Below, piece after piece: positions 4,828 through 9,664 of a stretch of DNA of 9,664 nucleotides (the first letter of the stretch is position 1; each line of letters opens with the position of its first letter). Under the pieces are notes generated by a model. That model saw only the letters and a list, made by a program, of their open reading frames with translations. It ran no database searches and was not told where the DNA came from. The stretch is from positions 1 to 9,664 of the forward strand of contig JAJZAS010000043.1 in NCBI GenBank assembly GCA_021799325.1, given 5' to 3'. The translations under genes and the position numbers were made by a program. The stretch comes from Bacillota bacterium (GTDB taxonomy: Bacteria > Bacillota > Bacilli > Alicyclobacillales > SLC66).

Positions 4828-6158
4828 TGACAGTGCGGCGCGTTTCAATTGTCACTTTAGGCTGTGAAAAAAATCTGGTGGATTCAGAAGTGATGTCCGG
4901 ATTGATTGAAAATAAAGGCTATGTAATGAACGAGGATCCGGAAGAAGCGCATGCAGTCACTGTCAATACGTGCGCTTTCATTGATGTCGCAAAACAAGAA
5001 TCGGTGGATACCATTTTGCAAATGGCGGATGTCAAAGTGAAAGGGTCCAGCAAGAAGTTGCTCGTTGCCGGCTGTATGGCTCAGCGATATGCTGATCAAT
5101 TATTGGAGGAAATACCCGAGATCGACGGGGTCGTGGGAACGGGTGAATTCACTCGCATCACTGAGTTGATGGAACGTGTGGAATCTGGTGAGAGACCGAA
5201 GTTTGTTGGGAATCCTGTGTATATTTATGATGAGTTGACACCGCGCAAATTGCCGGAACACCTTTCTTCTGCTTATGTCAAAATTGCAGAAGGTTGCGAT
5301 CATCAGTGTACGTTTTGTGTGATTCCCAGGATGCGTGGGAAATTTCGCTCACGTCCCATTGAGAGTATCGTGAGGGAAGCCGAAGAACTTTTGCGTAAGG
5401 GAGTCAGGGAAATCAACCTGATTGCCCAGGACACCACACAGTACGGTTATGATTTATATGGTAAGCGTCGATTGGCGGACCTGCTGCGAGCGTTGAATGA
5501 AGTGGAAGGCATCGAATGGATTCGCCTTCACTATGCCTATCCCGGGTATTTTACCGATGAATTAATTGCGGCTTTTCGAGACTTGCCGAAAGTGGTGAAG
5601 TACATTGATCTGCCGTTGCAGCATTCGGAAGATCATCTGTTGCGATCCATGCAACGCCCAGGGCATCAAGCCCACATTCGTAAACTGATCGCAAAAATTC
5701 GTGAGGAAATTCCGGATGTGGTGATTCGTACTTCCATTATCGTCGGATTTCCTGGGGAAACAGATGAGGATTTCGAGAACTTAAAACAGTTTGTCAGGGA
5801 CCTTGCATTTGACCATGTCGGTGTCTTCACCTACTCTGCGGAAGAAGAAGCGCCCTCCTCTCTTTTTGCTGATCAAGTGGAGGATGAAATCAAGGAACGC
5901 CGTGCCAACGAACTGATGGAAGTGGCGCGTGTGGTGGCATCCAAGCGCCTGGAACGTCACATTGGACAGGTGATCCGCGTATTGATTGAAGAAAAGAGCG
6001 TGGAATACGAAGGTCAATACATTGGACGTACACCGTTTGATGCGCATGAAATTGACGGCGTAGTACATGTCATTGGCAACAACCTGAAAGTGGGAAGTAT
6101 TGTTCCGGTACACATTACCCACTCTCTCGAATTCGATCTTGTTGGGGAGGCCATCTAA
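4827..6158 (+). CDS. rimO: ribosomal protein S12 methylthiotransferase RimO
   Basis: The 443 residues carry the three parts of a methylthiotransferase. The N-terminal UPF0004 domain has its iron-sulfur cysteines C13 (LGCEKN), C49 (NTCAF) and C83 (AGCMAQRY). The radical-SAM core has C157-x3-C161-x2-C164 (EGCDHQCTFC), followed by VIPRMRGKFRSRP. A C-terminal TRAM domain covers about residues 375-441. The LGCEKNLVDSE start and the IPRMRGKFRSRP context point to RimO rather than the tRNA enzymes MiaB or MtaB. In E. coli, RimO methylthiolates an aspartate of ribosomal protein S12 using two 4Fe-4S clusters and S-adenosylmethionine. Length matches the family. B. subtilis lacks rimO to my knowledge, so its place before pgsA argues for a more distant Bacillota. 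The stop TAA is followed immediately by the pgsA GTG. Expression appears to depend on the promoter and leader hairpin described upstream. Confidence 0.95.
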   Translation: MTVRRVSIVTLGCEKNLVDSEVMSGLIENKGYVMNEDPEEAHAVTVNTCAFIDVAKQESVDTILQMADVKVKGSSKKLLVAGCMAQRYADQLLEEIPEIDGVVGTGEFTRITELMERVESGERPKFVGNPVYIYDELTPRKLPEHLSSAYVKIAEGCDHQCTFCVIPRMRGKFRSRPIESIVREAEELLRKGVREINLIAQDTTQYGYDLYGKRRLADLLRALNEVEGIEWIRLHYAYPGYFTDELIAAFRDLPKVVKYIDLPLQHSEDHLLRSMQRPGHQAHIRKLIAKIREEIPDVVIRTSIIVGFPGETDEDFENLKQFVRDLAFDHVGVFTYSAEEEAPSSLFADQVEDEIKERRANELMEVARVVASKRLERHIGQVIRVLIEEKSVEYEGQYIGRTPFDAHEIDGVVHVIGNNLKVGSIVPVHITHSLEFDLVGEAI

Positions 6159-6737
6159 GTGAATCTGGCAAATCGAATCACGGTGGCACGAGTCATTTTG
6201 GTTCCGTTTGTCATGGTTTTTTTGCTTATTCCCACTCCCGGTTGGGGGTGGCATATGGCAAACAGTTGGGTTTCTGGAGGTGCGATTATCGCGACAGTGA
6301 TTTTTATTGTCGCATCAGCCACTGATACGCTTGATGGGTACATCGCAAGGAAAAGAAATTTAATCACTAATTTTGGTAAATTCATGGATCCTTTAGCCGA
6401 TAAGCTGTTAGTTTCGACGGCGTTGATTTCGCTAGTCGCGTTAAACAAAGTACCGGCTTGGATCGCCATCATAGTGATTGGTCGAGAATTTGCGGTGACT
6501 GGTTTGCGCTCAGTTGCTTCGACATCTGGGACGGTGATTGCAGCCAGCTGGCTTGGGAAATGGAAGACTGTCACGCAAATGATTGCAATCGTATTGCTTA
6601 TGTTGAATGATTTTCCATTTGTTTATCTTGGATTTCCCATGGATCAGGTAATGCTCTATGTTTCTGCATTGATGACGCTTTGGAGTGGGTTTGACTACTT
6701 CTACAAAAATCGCCATGCCATACGTGCGGACGAATAA
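6159..6737 (+). CDS. pgsA: CDP-diacylglycerol-glycerol-3-phosphate 3-phosphatidyltransferase
   Basis: GTG start at 6159 directly after the rimO stop, with GGGGAGG (6144-6150) 8 bases upstream inside rimO. The 192 residues hold the CDP-alcohol phosphotransferase signature D56-x2-D59-G60-x2-A63-R64-x8-G73-x3-D77-x3-D81, the metal and substrate site of the family. Several hydrophobic segments (about 8-25, 38-54, 82-110 and 132-148, plus one near 160-180) make it an integral membrane enzyme. The N-terminus NLANRITVARVILVPF is typical of PgsA. It condenses CDP-diacylglycerol with glycerol 3-phosphate to phosphatidylglycerol phosphate, the first committed step to phosphatidylglycerol and cardiolipin. 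The order pgsA-cinA is conserved in many Bacillota. Its stop overlaps a potential ATG of cinA (TAATG), although the chosen cinA start is 15 bases further on. All key residues are present. Confidence 0.95.
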   Translation: MNLANRITVARVILVPFVMVFLLIPTPGWGWHMANSWVSGGAIIATVIFIVASATDTLDGYIARKRNLITNFGKFMDPLADKLLVSTALISLVALNKVPAWIAIIVIGREFAVTGLRSVASTSGTVIAASWLGKWKTVTQMIAIVLLMLNDFPFVYLGFPMDQVMLYVSALMTLWSGFDYFYKNRHAIRADE

Positions 6738-6741
6738 TGGC

Positions 6742-6746
6742 GGAGG
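6742..6746 (+). promoter_or_regulatory. ribosome binding site deciding the cinA start
   Basis: GGAGG lies 5 bases before the GTG at 6752 and after the alternative ATG at 6737, which has no such site of its own. The protein from 6752 starts MNAEFIAVGTE, as is usual for CinA. Confidence 0.8.
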
Positions 6747-6751
6747 GTGCT

Positions 6752-8005
6752 GTGAACGCTGAATTTATTGCAGTAGGAACAGAAATTTTACTCGGAGACA
6801 TTGCCAATTCTCATGCAAGGTTTTTGTCGCTTGAGTTCGCCAAACTGGGAATTGGCGTTTATTATCATGCGGCGGTGGGAGATCACTTGGGGCGGATTGT
6901 CAGCCAATTACAACTGGCACTCGAACGCTCACAAGTGATCGTCATTACGGGAGGACTTGGTCCCACTGATGACGACTTGACGAGAAATGCGGTTGCAAAG
7001 GCTTGCGACTTGCCGCTTGTCTATGATGAAGATGCGTTTCAGTCACTCATTGTCCCTTATTTTGTAAAACTGGGACGACCCTTTCTAGATGTACATAAAA
7101 GGCAGGCGGAACGGATAGGCGATGCAAAGTTTTTGCCTAACGCGCGCGGGACTGCGCCTGGTCAGTACCTAGAGTGGAATGGGCGACACTTGTTCTTGCT
7201 TCCGGGCCCGCCGCTTGAAATGCAAGGGATGTACGGCGACGAGGTCAAACCGATACTTGAGGGCATCTCGGGTTCGGGATCGATAACAAGCCGCGTACTG
7301 CACCTAATTGGCATCGGTGAATCGGCGGCTGAGGCCAAGGTGCTGGATATTTTGCAGACGCAGTCCAATCCCACCATTGCACCTCTCGCAGGTGAGGGAG
7401 AAATGCTTTTTCGCATCACGGCTAAGTCAAAAACCAAAGAAGAGGCGCTTGCGCTTATTGCTCCGATAGAAAAGGAAATCACAGCTCGTTTGGGGCATTA
7501 CATCTATGGTTATGATGAGGATACACTATCACTGGTTGTATTTCGGCGATTGCTTGAGAAGCGTGTGAAAGTAGGATTCGCAGAAAGCTGCACTGGTGGC
7601 CTATTGTCTTCGATGCTGGTTGACATTCCAGGCAGTTCGGAAGTGTTTGCAGGAAGCGTAATTGCCTATCATAATGAGGTCAAAGTGGCACAACTGGGTG
7701 TAAGTGAAGTGGTACTTTCGCATGATGGCGCGGTTAGTGAAGAGACAGCAAAACAAATGGCACAAGGCATACGGAACAGATTGAATTGTGACTTTGGTGT
7801 CAGTGTGACGGGGATCGCAGGTCCGACGGGTGGGACGGCGGATAAACCGGTAGGTCTGGTTTACGTGGCCGCAACCAATGGACAAACTACTACGGTTGCT
7901 AGGCATGTGTTTCCTGGAAGTAGGACGCAGGTGAGGGTAAGGGCTGCGAAAGCGGCACTAAAACAATTATTGGATTTGCTAAATGATACAGAGGTGAAAA
8001 TATGA
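6752..8005 (+). CDS. cinA: CinA: competence/damage-inducible protein, nucleotide pyrophosphatase and NMN deamidase family
   Basis: From the GTG at 6752 the protein has 417 residues, close to the roughly 416 of B. subtilis CinA. The N-terminal half (about 1-170) is the MoCF-like COG1058 domain, with AVGTEILLGDI (7-17) and GGLGPTDDD (67-75). The C-terminal half (about 255-410) is the PncC-type domain, with E278-S-C-T-G-G283, the GSVIAYHNEVK segment and VSVTGIAGPTGG. In characterised homologues the N domain is an ADP-ribose/CoA pyrophosphatase and the C domain deamidates nicotinamide mononucleotide, salvaging NAD breakdown products. In Gram-positive bacteria CinA is named for co-induction with recA in competence. 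Its neighbour in this family of gene clusters is usually recA, but here the next gene is a helicase whose ATG overlaps the cinA stop (ATGA, 8002-8005), showing tight cotranscription. Both domains look intact. Confidence 0.95.
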   Translation: MNAEFIAVGTEILLGDIANSHARFLSLEFAKLGIGVYYHAAVGDHLGRIVSQLQLALERSQVIVITGGLGPTDDDLTRNAVAKACDLPLVYDEDAFQSLIVPYFVKLGRPFLDVHKRQAERIGDAKFLPNARGTAPGQYLEWNGRHLFLLPGPPLEMQGMYGDEVKPILEGISGSGSITSRVLHLIGIGESAAEAKVLDILQTQSNPTIAPLAGEGEMLFRITAKSKTKEEALALIAPIEKEITARLGHYIYGYDEDTLSLVVFRRLLEKRVKVGFAESCTGGLLSSMLVDIPGSSEVFAGSVIAYHNEVKVAQLGVSEVVLSHDGAVSEETAKQMAQGIRNRLNCDFGVSVTGIAGPTGGTADKPVGLVYVAATNGQTTTVARHVFPGSRTQVRVRAAKAALKQLLDLLNDTEVKI

Positions 8006-9594
8006 CGACTTTTTTAGATTTTCAATTAAGCAAAAAACTTCAAGACGCCATTGACGAGATGGGTTACGAAGAGCCATCGCCAATTCAGGCTACCTGTATT
8101 CCTTTGGTGCTCGAGGGCAAAGATGTGATTGGACAAGCCCAGACAGGGACGGGTAAGACGGCGGCATTTGGTATACCGCTTGTAGAAAAGGCAACGACAG
8201 GACGCTTTGTGCAGGCAATTGTGCTGCTTCCTACCCGAGAACTTGCGATTCAAGTAGCGGGTGAAGTGAGGAGAATCTCAAAATTCAAGCGGACGAAAGT
8301 GCTCCCTATTTACGGCGGACAGTCTATTGGCCATCAAATTCGCGCGCTGGAGCAAGGGGTGCAGCTCATCATTGGCACTCCTGGCCGGGTGCTTGACCAC
8401 CTTCGCAGAGGCACATTAAAACTCGATCGTGTACAGTCGGTAGTGCTTGATGAAGCAGATGAGATGCTCGATATGGGCTTTATTGAAGATATCGAGACGA
8501 TTTTGCAGGCAACACCAAACGAGCGGCAGACACTTCTTTTCTCGGCCACTTTCCCGCCTGAAGTCAAGCGCCTCGCAATTCGTTACATGAACAAGCCAGA
8601 GCACGTGCAGATGGTGAGTGGCGAGATGACCGTCCCGCTTACAGATCAGGTGTACTATAAAGTGCTGGAGCGCACCAAACTTGATAGCATGTGTCGGGTA
8701 ATTGACAGTGAAGACGTGTCGCTTGGCATCATTTTTTGCCGGACCAAACGCGGTGTGGATGAACTGACCGAAGCCCTCATTGGACGCGGTTACATGGCGG
8801 ATGGCCTGCACGGCGATATGAGCCAGGCGCAAAGGGATCGAGTCATGAAAAGGTTCCGTTCCGGTGACATTGAACTTCTCGTAGCCACTGATGTGGCGGC
8901 AAGGGGCATTGATGTGGGAAATGTGACCCACGTGTTCAACTATGATATCCCGCAAGATACAGAAGCCTACGTTCACCGCATTGGCCGCACTGGACGAGCT
9001 GGCAAACGCGGGCTTGCCATCACCTTGGTGACGCCGCGTGAATTCAAACTGTTAAAGATGATTGAACGCGACACGAAAGCCACCATTGAAGGACGAGATC
9101 TACCTACACTTGCGGATGTGGCGGAGCGTCAGGCTGAAATTTGGAGAGAACGTTTGCATGTGGCAGTGCAGGAAGGCGGACTTTCCCATTATAAAGCCGT
9201 ATTGGGGCCGCTTGTGGATGAGGTTGACCCTGTGGACTTAGCCGCTGCAGCTTTGAAATTGGCTTCAGACGGAGACCTTGAAGTGAACAATTACGACCAA
9301 TATGATTTTGGCGATACAGGTGGCGCACCGGGAATGGTGAGGTTTTTTATCAACCTTGGCAGAAGTGCCAAAATGGGTCCCAGTGAATTAGTGCGTACGA
9401 TCTCGTCTGAATCAGGGATACCGAGTTCTGCAATTGGCAAAATTGATATCTTTGATAAGTTTTCGTTTGTGGAAATTGAAGAAGATTCGGCACCTTTTGT
9501 CTTTGAAGCGCTTCGTCAATCGCGCGTCAACGGTTCTAGGGTCAATATCGAACCGGCAAGGCCTAGAGGCGCTGGTCAATCGTATCGCAGATAA
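8002..9594 (+). CDS. DEAD-box RNA helicase with DbpA-type RNA-binding domain (DeaD/CshA-like)
   Basis: ATG at 8002 with GAGGTG (7991-7996) 5 bases upstream, overlapping the cinA stop by 4 bp. The 530 residues contain every helicase motif: Q motif (GYEEPSPIQ, 21-29), motif I AQTGTGKT (46-53), PTRELA (77-82), GG (105-106), TPGR (126-129), DEAD (150-153), SAT (181-183), ATDVAARGID (295-304) and HRIGRTGRAG (325-334). A linker region (about 360-440) follows, then a DbpA/YxiN-type RNA-binding domain (about 444-520) starting MVRFFINLGR and ending VNGSRVNIEPARP. The core is CshA-like (IGQAQTGTGKTAAFGIPLVEK), while the tail is of the kind that targets DeaD and DbpA to structured RNA, in DbpA to 23S rRNA. 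The protein ends shortly after the domain without the long Arg/Gly-rich tail seen in many relatives. Likely roles are ribosome assembly, cold adaptation or RNA decay; the exact subfamily needs a tree, so no symbol is given. An intrinsic terminator follows at once. Confidence 0.93.
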   Translation: MTTFLDFQLSKKLQDAIDEMGYEEPSPIQATCIPLVLEGKDVIGQAQTGTGKTAAFGIPLVEKATTGRFVQAIVLLPTRELAIQVAGEVRRISKFKRTKVLPIYGGQSIGHQIRALEQGVQLIIGTPGRVLDHLRRGTLKLDRVQSVVLDEADEMLDMGFIEDIETILQATPNERQTLLFSATFPPEVKRLAIRYMNKPEHVQMVSGEMTVPLTDQVYYKVLERTKLDSMCRVIDSEDVSLGIIFCRTKRGVDELTEALIGRGYMADGLHGDMSQAQRDRVMKRFRSGDIELLVATDVAARGIDVGNVTHVFNYDIPQDTEAYVHRIGRTGRAGKRGLAITLVTPREFKLLKMIERDTKATIEGRDLPTLADVAERQAEIWRERLHVAVQEGGLSHYKAVLGPLVDEVDPVDLAAAALKLASDGDLEVNNYDQYDFGDTGGAPGMVRFFINLGRSAKMGPSELVRTISSESGIPSSAIGKIDIFDKFSFVEIEEDSAPFVFEALRQSRVNGSRVNIEPARPRGAGQSYRR

Positions 9595-9600
9595 TGCACA

Positions 9601-9640
9601 AATCCCTCTCGGCATTGGCTTCAGAGAGGGATTTTTTTTA
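9601..9640 (+). terminator. intrinsic terminator of the rimO-pgsA-cinA-helicase operon
   Basis: AATCCCTCTC (9601-9610) pairs perfectly with GAGAGGGATT (9624-9633) around a 13-base loop. The T-run (9632-9639) follows the GC-rich part of the stem. It begins 6 bases after the helicase stop. Confidence 0.95.
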
Positions 9641-9651
9641 TAGTAAAGTTA

Positions 9652-9664
9652 CGAACAAACGTTT
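9652..9664. promoter_or_regulatory. candidate LexA (DinR) SOS box, cut by the window end
   Basis: CGAACAAACGTTT fits the Bacillus LexA consensus CGAACRNRYGTTYC at all 13 positions that are visible; the 14th lies outside. It stands 12 bases after the terminator T-run, in the place where the promoter of the next gene is expected. cinA is commonly followed by recA, a standard LexA target, so the next gene is probably recA. Confidence 0.6.

Noticed and set aside
5781..6254. 157-residue minus-strand frame across the rimO-pgsA junction
   Set aside because: It is antisense to two well-supported genes and resembles no protein family.
6737..6751. ATG at 6737 overlapping the pgsA stop as the cinA start
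   Set aside because: No ribosome site precedes it, and GGAGG at 6742-6746 with the usual MNAEFIAVGTE start favours the GTG at 6752. Coupled initiation cannot be fully excluded.
8416..8976. 186-residue minus-strand frame inside the helicase gene
   Set aside because: It lies wholly antisense to conserved helicase motifs, has no ribosome site or promoter that I can see, and its composition (many His and Cys) is typical of a shadow frame.

Overview
The window reads as a chromosomal, mostly core-genome segment of a Gram-positive, probably spore-forming Bacillota. The order ftsK/spoIIIE ... ymfK, rodZ (ymfM) ... rimO, pgsA, cinA is the well-known Bacillus-type neighbourhood that normally ends in recA. 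Frequent GTG and TTG starts behind strong AGGAG/GGAGG ribosome sites, and a rimO gene in front of pgsA, suggest an Alicyclobacillaceae-like relative rather than Bacillus itself. The genus is an inference from gene order only. No mobile element, CRISPR array, tRNA or rRNA gene was found.

Layout. Positions 1-324 are the C-terminal end of an FtsK/SpoIIIE DNA translocase (gamma domain). Next come two genes I do not recognise: a one-helix membrane protein (388-942, +) and a small cytosolic protein (977-1324, -). They converge on a strong two-tier hairpin at 904-948. A short divergent promoter region (about 1325-1430) with a tandem 10-bp repeat separates the minus-strand gene from a plus-strand run: a BMP-like lipoprotein, ymfK, rodZ and yajQ (1431-4695), with gaps of only 10-24 bp.

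A second plus-strand run (4827-9594) holds rimO, pgsA, cinA and a DEAD-box RNA helicase with a DbpA-type RNA-binding tail. It has gaps or overlaps of a few bases and closes with an intrinsic terminator at 9601-9640. It is preceded by a full-consensus sigma-A promoter (TTGACA-17-TATAAT, 4714-4742). A compact terminator-like hairpin plus T-run lies between that promoter and the rimO ribosome site, and a 23-codon open frame runs through the hairpin and ends on the rimO start codon. This is the most interesting regulatory structure in the window: a candidate attenuator for a ribosome-modification, phospholipid and RNA-helicase operon.

The last 13 bases (9652-9664) match all available positions of the Bacillus LexA (DinR) box CGAACRNRYGTTYC. 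As cinA is usually followed by recA, the next gene is probably an SOS-regulated recA, with the helicase gene inserted between cinA and recA.

Functionally the genes cover chromosome segregation (FtsK), cell shape (RodZ), envelope lipid synthesis (PgsA), solute binding (lipoprotein), ribosome and RNA maintenance (RimO, helicase), nucleotide repair (CinA) and probable nucleotide signalling (YajQ). I found no clear defence or biosynthetic system.
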